From Rhizorhapis sp036570425 (GTDB lineage Bacteria; Pseudomonadota; Alphaproteobacteria; Sphingomonadales; Sphingomonadaceae), in assembly GCA_036570425.1 (NCBI GenBank), contig DATCYF010000003.1, positions 1 through 64,000 on the forward strand: 64,000 bases of DNA. Reading direction: 5' to 3'. This document shows, one piece after another, positions 24,212 through 33,121 of the stretch. A model generated the notes under the pieces. It was not told where the DNA came from. It worked only from the letters and a program-made list of their open reading frames with translations, and did not search any database. The number at the start of each line of letters is the position of its first letter. The stretch's first letter is position 1. The translations under genes and the position numbers were made by a program.

Positions 24212-27200
24212 CGCGGCATCCACACCCTCACAAGCGAAAACAGCTTGTCGATGTCGAGCGGCTTGGCGAGATAATCGTTCGCGCCCGCTGCGATGCATTG
24301 CTCATGATCGTGCTCGGCCGCTTTCGCGGTCAAGGCGATGATGGGCAGATCTTTGCCCCATGCACGATTTCTGATCTCGCCCGTGGCCGTCAAGCCGTCC
24401 ATTTCCGGCATCATCACGTCCATTAACACAAGGTCGACCCGGCCAGCATCGGCCTGGCAAGTCGTTTCAAGCATTGCCAGCGCCTCCCGGCCGTTGCGCG
24501 CGATACTGACGGTCGCGCCATGAGGTTCAAAAAGACTGGTAAGCGCGTAGACGTTGCGCACATCATCTTCGACGACAAGAATATGCCTGTTTTCAAGGAC
24601 GGCGTCGCGGTTGAGCGACTTGGTTAACATCTTCTGATGCTGGTCGGGAAGCTCGGACACCACCTGATGCAGGAAGAGCGTCACTTCATCAAGCAACCGC
24701 TCAGGTGATTTTGCGCCTTTGATGATGATCGATTTGGAATATTTCCGCAGGCGCAATTCGTCATCGGGTGAAAGATCCTGCCCGGTATAAACGATGACCG
24801 GCGGGAAGGAGGCGACCTCGTCCATGCTTAGCCGCTCCAGCACCTCAAATCCTGATGCGTCAGGAAGATTGAGATCAAGCACCATGCAGTCGAACGTGCC
24901 GGAAGCAAGCTGCTCCAGGCATTCTGCTCCCGTCCGGGCCTCAACCGTCTCGACATCCCGCGAGGCGAGAAGGAGCCTGAGACTTTCGAGTTGCCGGGCG
25001 TCGTCCTCGATAACAAGCACCCGCCGCATACGCTGCGCGAAGCGCGTTTCCAGCCCTTCCAATATCTTGACCAGTTCCCCTCGCTTGACCGGCTTCATGA
25101 CATAGCCGATCGCCCCGTAGGCAAGCGCCGTGTGCGTATCGTCACTCACTGAAACCACATGAACGGGGATGTGACGGGTTCGCATATCCCGCTTGATCCG
25201 GTCGAGAACAGACAGTCCCGTGTGATCCGGCAGGCCAATGTCCAGGATGACGGCGTGAGGGAGATATTGCCTCGCCATGAGCACACCTTCATCGGCGGTT
25301 TCGGCAATGAGGCACTGGAATCCTGTTTCATGCGCAAGGTCGCAGAGAATCCGAGCGAAGGCAGCATCGTCCTCCACAATGAGGATTACCCGGCTGTCCC
25401 CGGTCAGCTTCTCTCTGTCATCCTCGATGGTTGGCGATTTCCTTGAAGCGGCAGCCGCAGCATTGCCGATGCCACGCGTACGCTGAACAGGTGCGCTGAC
25501 TCTGATGGGCGTGTCGACCGTGCCGTCCCCACGAGGCTGCACAAAGGAAGCATCATAGGCGAAAGGAAGGATCAGGCTAAACGCACTGCCATCGCCGGGT
25601 GCGCTTTCGACCGTGATCTTGCCACCCAATAGCCGCGCCAATTCGCGGGAAATGGACAGGCCCAGGCCAGTTCCCCCATATTGCCGGCTGGCCGTGCCGT
25701 CTGCCTGCCTGAACGCTTCGAAAATCATCTGCTGCTGGTCCGGCGCAATACCGATGCCCGTATCCCGGACGGTGAAAGCCAGACAATCTTCCGCGGTACT
25801 GCTGATGTGCAGGACGACTTCACCATTGTGCGTGAATTTCACTGCGTTGGAGAGGAAATTCTTCAATACCTGTTCCAACCGCAACGGGTCTGTTTCGATG
25901 CTGTCCGGCGCATCCGTGGATATGTCCATCCGAAGCGTCAGGTCCTTTTTGGTGGCCATAGGCCCGAATGTCGCCGTCAGCTTTTCAGTGAGAGGCGCGA
26001 TCCGAACCCGCCGGGGCTGCAGTTCGACATGTCCCGCCTCGATTTTCGAGATATCGAGAATGTCATTGATGAGCAGGAGAAGGTCATTACCTGATGTTTC
26101 AATCGTTTCGGCATGCTTCACCTGATCGTGGCTGAGATTGCCATCCCTATTGTCCGCCAGCAATCGTGCCATGATCAAAAGCGAATTGAGCGGTGTCCGA
26201 AGCTCATGCGACATGTTGGCGAGGAATTCGGATTTGTAGCGGCTTGCCTGCTCCAGCTCCCGCTTCTGCGCCTGGAGCGATGATTGCGCGCGGCTGAGGT
26301 CGTCCCGCTGCTGTTCGAGCGCCTGCGTCTGTTCCTCCAGCTGAGCATTGGTCTGTTCGAGTTCGGTTTGCTGAACTTCCAGTCGCGATTGCGACTCCTG
26401 AAGCGAACGGCTTTGGCTTTCCAGCTCCTCATTGGCTGTTCGCAACTCTTCGCTCTGCGACTGAAGCTCTTCGGCCTGTTGCTGGGTTTCCTCAAGCAGT
26501 TCCTGCAAGCGTATCCGATATTTCGCCGATCGCACAGCAACGCCGATCGCTTCGGCCACGCATTCCAGAAGCTCGGCATGCGTATCGTCGATGCTGTCGG
26601 CATAACCCAGTTCCAAGACTGCGTTGACTTCGCCATCTGCCATGGCCGGTGCGATCAGTAGTTGCCGGGGCTTGGCCTGGCCAAGACTCGATCCGAAATA
26701 GAGATAATTATCCGGCACGGCATCCAGCGAGAAGCCGCGCTTATCCTTGATCGCCTGTCCGAGCAGTCCGTCGGCTGGGCGAACGCGGGTGGGAATATTG
26801 GATTCGGCAGGCGTGCCATAGGTTGCGCGTCGAATAAAGGCATCGCCGTTCTTGATGAAAAGAGCCCCGGCCTGAGCATTGGTATATTCGGCAAGAAATC
26901 CCAGGATATTTTCCCCGAGTTCATCCAGCCATTGCTCGCCGTTCATCTTCCCCGCCAAGCCCACCTGCCCGGCCTGTAGCCATTCATGCCTTCTGATCGA
27001 GACTCGTGTTCGAATGAACAGATAGCCTATCGCAGCTACAACCCACGCCGTTATCACCCCCAGAATGCGGTTGATAAGAGCGATCTCGGGCTCGACTCCC
27101 ACCGGACCCCACATGTACCCGACGGCCGTGAGGATTGTCGCCATGGCCGCTAGAATCAGCGGCACAAAAGGGGCGCGGGCAAGATATGCCAGAGCTACGG

Positions 27201-27330
27201 GGAAAATGTAGATGACCCAAACCGCCGTCCCGAGCGGCAGCAGCAGATCAGAAATGAATGGCAGCGCCATTAAAGCGGCGAGAACGCTATACAGGAACAA
27301 TTCTTGATTACGATTGGGAGTAGATATCAT
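24208..27330 (-). CDS. Hybrid sensor histidine kinase with GAF and three receiver domains
   Basis: 1040 residues from MISTPNRNQE (a TTG four codons upstream is possible). Several N-terminal membrane helices (about 10-110) form an MHYT/MASE-like sensor; a GAF domain (about 130-270) follows, then a long Gln/Glu coiled coil, HisKA with H-box FLANMSHELRTPLNS, HATPase with NAVKF, DTGIGIAPDQ and GGTGLGL, and three receivers: VILIVEDDAAF/LDIGLPD, VLVIEDDARQ/LDLNLPD and ILVVEDDVRN/MDVMMPEMDG. The second has its Lys in the variant IIIKGAK. It heads the operon kinase-cheR-HWE kinase-small protein. The many receivers suggest a branched relay. Confidence 0.93.
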   Translation of the reverse strand: MISTPNRNQELFLYSVLAALMALPFISDLLLPLGTAVWVIYIFPVALAYLARAPFVPLILAAMATILTAVGYMWGPVGVEPEIALINRILGVITAWVVAAIGYLFIRTRVSIRRHEWLQAGQVGLAGKMNGEQWLDELGENILGFLAEYTNAQAGALFIKNGDAFIRRATYGTPAESNIPTRVRPADGLLGQAIKDKRGFSLDAVPDNYLYFGSSLGQAKPRQLLIAPAMADGEVNAVLELGYADSIDDTHAELLECVAEAIGVAVRSAKYRIRLQELLEETQQQAEELQSQSEELRTANEELESQSRSLQESQSRLEVQQTELEQTNAQLEEQTQALEQQRDDLSRAQSSLQAQKRELEQASRYKSEFLANMSHELRTPLNSLLIMARLLADNRDGNLSHDQVKHAETIETSGNDLLLLINDILDISKIEAGHVELQPRRVRIAPLTEKLTATFGPMATKKDLTLRMDISTDAPDSIETDPLRLEQVLKNFLSNAVKFTHNGEVVLHISSTAEDCLAFTVRDTGIGIAPDQQQMIFEAFRQADGTASRQYGGTGLGLSISRELARLLGGKITVESAPGDGSAFSLILPFAYDASFVQPRGDGTVDTPIRVSAPVQRTRGIGNAAAAASRKSPTIEDDREKLTGDSRVILIVEDDAAFARILCDLAHETGFQCLIAETADEGVLMARQYLPHAVILDIGLPDHTGLSVLDRIKRDMRTRHIPVHVVSVSDDTHTALAYGAIGYVMKPVKRGELVKILEGLETRFAQRMRRVLVIEDDARQLESLRLLLASRDVETVEARTGAECLEQLASGTFDCMVLDLNLPDASGFEVLERLSMDEVASFPPVIVYTGQDLSPDDELRLRKYSKSIIIKGAKSPERLLDEVTLFLHQVVSELPDQHQKMLTKSLNRDAVLENRHILVVEDDVRNVYALTSLFEPHGATVSIARNGREALAMLETTCQADAGRVDLVLMDVMMPEMDGLTATGEIRNRAWGKDLPIIALTAKAAEHDHEQCIAAGANDYLAKPLDIDKLFSLVRVWMPR

Positions 27331-27610
27331 GAGCCATCTCAAGGAGCCGGTGCAGCGCTGAAATTGCTGTTTGGCCTATATTTGCCCTAATCTCAATGGA
27401 GGAAGGGACGGAAGCACCTCTTGATTCAAGAAGATCTTTACCCAACCCTTTGCGGGCTGTGTTCAAACGGCTCGTGAAAAAGGGCGCAGAGCGCCAGGGT
27501 CGCTTGGGATGGCTTGATGTTTTGAATTCGTCCGCTGATTGACGCTCACAGCGCGCGTTGAGTTGGAGCAATGAGGTCAGGGCGGCCCGCCGGACCGCCC
27601 ACAACCCTGG

Positions 27611-28903
27611 CTACCAGAGCGGCCTCTGCTGAAATTGAGTACGTCTCTCCCGAATGCTCGCCTCGCGCTGTTCAGCGGTGACGCTTGGCGTATCGGCGGG
27701 GAGGTATTTGCGAATGTCCTTCACCTTGACGACGCGTGTATCCGGGATCGGCTTGTCCGAACAGTCGAGCCACCGGCCTTGCACCGCGCCGCTGGCGTTG
27801 CCTGCGGTATCGAGCCAGTTGGGCACGCCGGGATCCTGCGCTGAAATGACGGCGCGGAACAGTCCATCCTTGTCCACGCGCGCCTGTGCGTCGTTCAGAC
27901 TGCTATGATTATTGACCCAGTCCGTCGTTTCGTAAACATCATCAGTGAGGATAAGCGACCAGTAGCCGCAGGTTTCGGGCACTTTCGCCTCAACTAGAAG
28001 CGCCTCGTCAGGTGCGAGCTGATAAGCGCCTTCATAATAAAATTGCCCAACCAGCCCCGTCATGTTCGTCAGGTCGAACACCCGAAATTTGTTGATGAAG
28101 CCATCGCGCCGAAGTCCCTCTACATGGTCGACGAAGAAGCTGGACGCATTGGCAATCATGTTCGGCAATTCGGCCAGACGCGCACTCATTTCAGCGGCGG
28201 AAAGCTGTGGTTTGGCGGCTGGGGTGTCGAGCCGTTCGATGGAAAGCGTCGGATCAACCTCTTTGCCCCAATCGCTGGCGACCTGCCGAACCATCAGTTT
28301 TTCGGTAGCTGGCTCCAGCTTCCACCAATCGCCGGTATAGTTAGCCGGGCGCTCCGCGCTCAGGATCACGTCGAAATTGCCTTCGGAATCGAGTTTCAGA
28401 TCCTTGAAATCCGCATAAGCGAGCGCCCCGGAAGGTTGGTTTGTCCGGATCATGTCGCGCAGTTGCGCCATCTTGAAATAAGACACCGATCCCCGCTTGC
28501 CACGCAGACGGTACGTTCCCTTGGCGTCGATCATCGCGCTGCGGTAGACGGAGTCCGCATTAGGCTGGAAAATATTCATCGCCAGGTTGATTTCAGGCAC
28601 AAAGACCGGATGCGCCCGATCGCCGACGATTGCATCGATCGCCAGGCGAGCCGTCGCGGCGAGCATCAGGCGATAGCTTTGCTGAACGGCGACAGGATCG
28701 GCGCGCAAGCGCTCGGGCAGCCGCTGGGCCATCCGTTTACCCGCAGCGTCCAATCCTGCGAGGAATTCGGTCCATCCGGACAAGGATGCATTAGAAGTCA
28801 TGACTGTTTCTTCCTTCTTCGCTGGGCTGGCCATCAATGGGGAAGGGAGGATCAGACCAAAACCTGTGAAAAGCACAAGCACTGATGATTTCAGATCGGC
28901 CAT
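27611..28903 (-). CDS. Exported DUF1254/DUF1214-type protein
   Basis: 430 residues, ATG eight bases after GGAGG. The N-terminus (MADLKSSVLVLFTGFGLILPSPLMASPAKK) is a signal peptide, so the protein is periplasmic. The rest has the look of DUF1214/DUF1254 proteins: YRLRGKRGSVSYFKMAQ, GDWWKLEPATEKLMVRQVASDW, and EVPETCGYWSLILTDDVYETTDWVNNHSSLNDAQARVDKDG near the C-terminus, where the family has WxxxxY and NRxxxG-like signatures. The biochemical role of these proteins is not settled. It stands alone between the signalling operon and the ectoine locus, with about 280 bases downstream that hold no other gene. Confidence 0.75.
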   Translation of the reverse strand: MADLKSSVLVLFTGFGLILPSPLMASPAKKEETVMTSNASLSGWTEFLAGLDAAGKRMAQRLPERLRADPVAVQQSYRLMLAATARLAIDAIVGDRAHPVFVPEINLAMNIFQPNADSVYRSAMIDAKGTYRLRGKRGSVSYFKMAQLRDMIRTNQPSGALAYADFKDLKLDSEGNFDVILSAERPANYTGDWWKLEPATEKLMVRQVASDWGKEVDPTLSIERLDTPAAKPQLSAAEMSARLAELPNMIANASSFFVDHVEGLRRDGFINKFRVFDLTNMTGLVGQFYYEGAYQLAPDEALLVEAKVPETCGYWSLILTDDVYETTDWVNNHSSLNDAQARVDKDGLFRAVISAQDPGVPNWLDTAGNASGAVQGRWLDCSDKPIPDTRVVKVKDIRKYLPADTPSVTAEQREASIRERRTQFQQRPLW

Positions 28904-29076
28904 GCAATTGCCTCCGTCCTAATGAACCTCAACACATTGCTTGATAAGAGTTCAGGCGCAAGGAGGCATATGCATGTGGATCGGCCATGAATATTCGGAA
29001 GCCGCCACTCACGGCCTTCGCGGTACATGCGTCAATTTGGCCGAGCCGGAACCGCGGGCCCGCCTTGCCGACAGCA

Positions 29077-29565
29077 TTATGCGGGATGACGCCGGTCTAT
29101 TGCGCCTGCGTCCAGCAGCGGAGCAGCATCAATCGACTCCGCATTCAGAACTTCGCTAAGCCGCTCCAGCGCAGCCAGGATCATAGCCTGCTCCCAGGTG
29201 GGCAACGCGACAAAGCGATCCCGGAACTGCACTTGCAACAAGTCGGGCGCTGTTTTCAGAATATCTTGTCCTGCCGCAGTGGCGCGCACGAAAATTTGAC
29301 GCTTGTCCCGCTCTCCTCTCTGGCGCGTGACGAAGGCAAGCCCTTCCAGACGATCAAGGATGTTGGTCACCGTTGCCTGACCAAACTGGAGGGACGAGGC
29401 AATGATGCTTGGCGTAGCTTCGCCGCGACGATCTATTTCCTGCAGCACCAACAATTGAGAAGGCGTCAGCCCCGTGGCGGTGGCGAGCCGTCTCCCACCC
29501 AGATCGGTCGCCCGCAATATCCGCCGCAGGGCCTTAAGCGTCAGGTTGGTTACATCGCTGTCCAT
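29077..29565 (-). CDS. ectR: MarR-family regulator of the ectoine genes (EctR-like)
   Basis: 162 residues from MDSDVTNLTL; MLLRRLFAG at 29592 is an alternative start. The MarR winged helix is complete: LRRILRATDLGGRRLATATGLTPSQLLVLQEID, SIIASSLQFGQATVTNILDRLEGLAFVTRQRGERDKRQIFVRATAAGQDIL. It is encoded divergently from ectA across 240 bases, the same arrangement as ectR in methylotrophs and marine bacteria, where EctR represses the ectoine operon and itself. The operator was not pinned down in the AT-rich intergenic stretch. Confidence 0.85.
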   Translation of the reverse strand: MDSDVTNLTLKALRRILRATDLGGRRLATATGLTPSQLLVLQEIDRRGEATPSIIASSLQFGQATVTNILDRLEGLAFVTRQRGERDKRQIFVRATAAGQDILKTAPDLLQVQFRDRFVALPTWEQAMILAALERLSEVLNAESIDAAPLLDAGAIDRRHPA

Positions 29566-29807
29566 GCCCGCAAATAGCCTGCGCAAAAGCATTCTGCCAA
29601 CTGGATAATACTTGTTCTTCCGAACTATTCTGCCACCGTCACGAAGGGTCTTGGAGAACTAAATATGGCTGTGGGGTTGATTAAACAGAGCAAAATAGCT
29701 AAAAATCGCCCCGCCCTCAGCAATCAGACGGCCGTGGACCGAGAAAAAATAATTCGGGAGAATAAATAATCCAGCATTTCAAAACAGGTTCGATCCGCCA
29801 TTCACGG

Positions 29808-30338
29808 GTGGATTCCGCGCATCAAAAAATCGTCAGTGCGGATGATTTTCGTTTTCGTATGCCTAAGGCTGAAGATGGGGCAGCCATATCGAAATTGATT
29901 GCGGCCTGTCCGCCGCTCGACCGGAACTCGGCATACTGCAACCTGCTGCAGTGCTCCCACTTTGCCGACACCTGCATCGTCGCGGAGCGTGACGGGTACA
30001 TCGCCGGATGGATTTCGGGCTATCGCCCGCCTTCCGAGCCGGACCGGTTCTTCATCTGGCAGGTAGCGGTGAGCGAAACCGCACGAGGCGCGGGACTGGC
30101 CGGCAGGATGATCGACATGTTGCTCGCGCGGCCGTCAGCGGCGGGCGCAAGAGCACTGATCACCACGATCACGCCCGAAAACGCCGCCTCATGGGCCTTG
30201 TTCGAAGGCTATGCCCGCCGTCGAGGCCTCAGCTTTGGAAAAGCACCGAAATTCGAGCGTGAGCGCCACTTCGGCGGCGCTCATGAAACGGAATGGGAGG
30301 TCAGCATCGGCCTTCCCCCAGCCGCTTCAGCGGCATGA
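29808..30338 (+). CDS. ectA: L-2,4-diaminobutyrate N-acetyltransferase
   Basis: 176 residues from a GTG with a weak ribosome site. GNAT fold: RMPKAEDGAAISKLIAACPPLDRNSAYCNLLQCSHF is the typical EctA N-terminus; acetyl-CoA binding is shown by VAVSETARGAGLAGRMIDMLL; ITTITPENAASWALFEGYARRRG follows. EctA transfers acetyl from acetyl-CoA to diaminobutyrate, the second step of ectoine synthesis. It is the first gene of ectABCD, 28 bases before ectB. Transcription probably responds to EctR, encoded divergently. Confidence 0.93.
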   Translation: MDSAHQKIVSADDFRFRMPKAEDGAAISKLIAACPPLDRNSAYCNLLQCSHFADTCIVAERDGYIAGWISGYRPPSEPDRFFIWQVAVSETARGAGLAGRMIDMLLARPSAAGARALITTITPENAASWALFEGYARRRGLSFGKAPKFERERHFGGAHETEWEVSIGLPPAASAA

Positions 30339-30366
30339 AACAGACGATATCAAGGAGGAACCTACC

Positions 30367-31671
30367 ATGATCGTCCACCCCGAACCCAGTGCCATTATTC
30401 CCGACCGGCGTATCTACGAAAGACGCGAATCCGGCGTCAGAAGCTATGCCCGGTCAATGCCGCGCCAATTTGTGCGCGCCCAGGGCGTGTGGATGCATGA
30501 CAGCAACGGCGGCCGCTATCTGGATTTCCTGTCGGGCTGTTCGACGCTGAACTATGGGCATAATCACCCGGTCCTGAAGGCAGCGCTGACTGATTATATC
30601 GCAGACGATGGCATCGCTCATGCCCTTGATCTCCATACTGATGCAAAGGCGGATTTCCTGGAGGCATTCGAAACGCTGATCCTGAAACCGCGCAAGCTCG
30701 ATTATCGCATGATGTTCACCGGACCGACGGGCACCAATGCCGTCGAAGCCGCGATCAAGCTGGCGCGCAAGGTGACGGGCCGCGAACTGGTCATTGCCTT
30801 CAGCAACGGCTTCCATGGCATGACCCTGGGCGCGCTTGCCTGCACCGGCAACGCCGCAAAACGTGGCGGCGCCGGCGTACCGTTGAACCATGTCGCGCAT
30901 GAGCCCTATGACGGCTATTATGGGCCGGATGTCGATACGGCGTCGCTGCTCGAACAGCGCCTTTCCGATCCATCCAGCGGTCTGGATGCGCCTGCCGCCA
31001 TATTGGTCGAAACGGTGCAAGGCGAAGGCGGTCTGAACGCCGCGTCGCCGGAGTGGCTGCGCCGCATCGCCGCCATTGCGAAAGCGCATGGCGCGCTGCT
31101 GATCGTCGACGATATTCAGGCGGGCTGTGGGCGTACAGGCGGTTTCTTCAGCTTTGAGGACATGGGCATCACGCCTGACATAGTGACGCTGGCCAAGTCA
31201 CTGTCCGGCATGGGCTTGCCTTTTGCACTTACGCTGTTCCGCCCCGAACTCGATGTCTGGTCGCCGGGTGAGCATAACGGCACCTTCCGGGGCAACAATC
31301 ATGCGTTCGTCACAGCCACGGCTGCCCTTCGACACTTCTGGAGCGACCGCGCCTTTGTAGAGGATATCCGGCGGCGTGGCGATTATCTGGGCGCTCGGCT
31401 GGAACGGATTGCGAACGAGCATGGCCTTTCGACGCGCGGACGCGGCATGATGCGCGGGCTGAACATGGAATCGGGGGACAGCGCTCAAACGGTCATCAGC
31501 GCCTGCTTCGAACGCGGGCTCATCATCGAAACGAGCGGAGCCCATGACGAGATCGTCAAGGTTCTTGCGCCCCTTACCATCGAGGACGCCGTTCTGACGG
31601 CGGGTCTCGACATTATCGAACAATGTGTGAGCGACGCCTTTTCCGCTACCTACGGCGTCGCCGCGGAATAA
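30367..31671 (+). CDS. ectB: Diaminobutyrate-2-oxoglutarate transaminase
   Basis: 434 residues from ATG after AAGGAGGAACC. PLP-dependent class III aminotransferase: GCSTLNYGHNHP, FTGPTGTNAVEAAIKLARKVTGR, SNGFHGMTLGALACTGN, VDDIQAGCGRTGGFFSFE, and the PLP lysine in TLAKSLSGMGLPFA; HNGTFRGNNHAFVTA is typical of EctB. It converts aspartate semialdehyde to diaminobutyrate, the first committed step. Frames open upstream into ectA are not used. Aspartate semialdehyde must come from the general pathway because no dedicated aspartokinase gene follows. Confidence 0.95.
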   Translation: MIVHPEPSAIIPDRRIYERRESGVRSYARSMPRQFVRAQGVWMHDSNGGRYLDFLSGCSTLNYGHNHPVLKAALTDYIADDGIAHALDLHTDAKADFLEAFETLILKPRKLDYRMMFTGPTGTNAVEAAIKLARKVTGRELVIAFSNGFHGMTLGALACTGNAAKRGGAGVPLNHVAHEPYDGYYGPDVDTASLLEQRLSDPSSGLDAPAAILVETVQGEGGLNAASPEWLRRIAAIAKAHGALLIVDDIQAGCGRTGGFFSFEDMGITPDIVTLAKSLSGMGLPFALTLFRPELDVWSPGEHNGTFRGNNHAFVTATAALRHFWSDRAFVEDIRRRGDYLGARLERIANEHGLSTRGRGMMRGLNMESGDSAQTVISACFERGLIIETSGAHDEIVKVLAPLTIEDAVLTAGLDIIEQCVSDAFSATYGVAAE

Positions 31672-31683
31672 GGAGATACCGAT

Positions 31684-32091
31684 ATGATAGTCCGCAAATT
31701 AAAGGATATCCGCGCCTCTGACAGCAATGTTAAATCCGATGGCTGGGAAAGCGCGCGATTGCTGCTGAAGAGCGACGGAATGGGCTTTTCCTTTCACGTG
31801 ACCACCATGTTCGCTGGTCAGGAATTGAAGATGCACTACCAGAACCATCTGGAAGCGGTGCTGGTGCTCAAGGGGACGGGAACGATCGAGGACCTGGGTA
31901 CTGGCCTGACTCACACTCTTGCGCCCGGCGTCATGTATGCGCTCAATGCCAATGACCAGCACGTCGTTCGTCCGACCACGGACCTTCTCACTGCCTGCGT
32001 GTTCAATCCACCCGTTACTGGCCGCGAGGTGCATGATGAGAGCGGCGCTTATCCCGCGGATACTGAAGCGCTGGACGCAGTGGCGTCCTGA
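31684..32091 (+). CDS. ectC: L-ectoine synthase
   Basis: 135 residues, the usual EctC length, ATG after AAGGAGATACCGAT. Cupin-fold dehydratase: FSFHVTTMFAGQELKMHYQNHLEAVLVLKGTGTIEDL, then APGVMYALNANDQHVVRPTTDL, with metal-binding His/Glu positions of the cupin. It closes the ring of N-acetyl-diaminobutyrate to ectoine in the cytoplasm. Twelve bases separate it from ectB and twenty from ectD, so one mRNA is likely. Confidence 0.95.
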   Translation: MIVRKLKDIRASDSNVKSDGWESARLLLKSDGMGFSFHVTTMFAGQELKMHYQNHLEAVLVLKGTGTIEDLGTGLTHTLAPGVMYALNANDQHVVRPTTDLLTACVFNPPVTGREVHDESGAYPADTEALDAVAS

Positions 32092-32110
32092 GCGAGGGGA
32101 AAGGAGCAGA

Positions 32111-33025
32111 ATGACAGATCTTTACCCTTCACGCTGCGCGGCGGAACCGGAAATGCTGCCGCGCCAGGACCCTGTCCTCCACGGGGACTGGGTACCGAAT
32201 GCGCCCCTGAGCGCTGAGCAGGCAGCGCATTTCGACCGGGAAGGCTATCTGGTGCTGGAAAACATCTTCAGCACCGAAGAGGTGGCGGCGCTGCAGGCGG
32301 AAACCGCGCGGCTTCTGGCTTCTCCCGCTGAATTGGCGGAGGACACCGTCATTACCGAACCCGGGGGCAAAGAAATTCGGTCGATTTTTCAGATCCACGC
32401 GCAAAGCAACCTTCTGCGGCGGCTCGCCGCCGACGAGCGGTTGGCAGGCGTGGCCCGCTTCCTGCTGGACGACACGGTGTATATTCACCAGTCACGCCTC
32501 AATTACAAACCGGGCTTTCAGGGCAAGGAATTCTACTGGCATTCCGATTTCGAAACCTGGCATGTGGAAGACGGCATGCCCCGGATGCGAGCACTCTCCA
32601 TGTCCGTCTTGCTGGCGGAAAACACGTCGAATAACGGGCCATTGATGGTGATCCCGCGTTCGCATCGGGTCTTTTTGTCCTGCGTAGGCGAAACTCCGGA
32701 CAACCATTACAAAATATCGCTCAAGAAGCAGGAATATGGTGTGCCGGACGAGGATAGTCTCGCTGAGCTCGCCCATGCCCACGGCATAGTGGCTCCCATC
32801 GGCAAGCCGGGCACGGTCATCCTGTTCGACTGCAATCTGATGCACGGATCAAACGGCAACATCACGCCCTTCCCGCGCGCCAATGCATTTCTTGTATATA
32901 ATGCCGTGTCCAACCGGCTACAGGCGCCATTCGGCGTTGCCACGCCGCGTCCGAACTTCATCGCTGCGCGTGATGTCGAGCCCCTACAGCCCGCCAGTGG
33001 CACGCTGACGCAATGTGCGGCATGA
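32111..33025 (+). CDS. ectD: Ectoine 5-hydroxylase
   Basis: 304 residues from MTDLYPSRCA, with AAGGAG five bases before. Fe(II)/2-oxoglutarate dioxygenase: the iron ligands His144 and Asp146 lie in FYWHSDFETWHVEDGMP (the EctD signature) and His245 in CNLMHGSNGN; FQGKEFYW and PLMVIPRSH complete the 2-oxoglutarate region. The enzyme hydroxylates ectoine to 5-hydroxyectoine, which protects better against heat and drying. A longer open frame upstream runs through ectC and is a shadow. Confidence 0.96.
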   Translation: MTDLYPSRCAAEPEMLPRQDPVLHGDWVPNAPLSAEQAAHFDREGYLVLENIFSTEEVAALQAETARLLASPAELAEDTVITEPGGKEIRSIFQIHAQSNLLRRLAADERLAGVARFLLDDTVYIHQSRLNYKPGFQGKEFYWHSDFETWHVEDGMPRMRALSMSVLLAENTSNNGPLMVIPRSHRVFLSCVGETPDNHYKISLKKQEYGVPDEDSLAELAHAHGIVAPIGKPGTVILFDCNLMHGSNGNITPFPRANAFLVYNAVSNRLQAPFGVATPRPNFIAARDVEPLQPASGTLTQCAA

Positions 33026-33121
33026 TCCGGCTGCATTGCACTTGCCGTTCACGGAATGCGATGCAAACCGACGCTTGGTAGCGGCAACGCAACAATCGGG
33101 TAACCGCGCCGTTGATACGTC

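Noticed and set aside
27308..27604. Minus-strand 98-codon frame upstream of the hybrid kinase
   Set aside because: Overlaps the kinase start and has no domain; likely promoter region.
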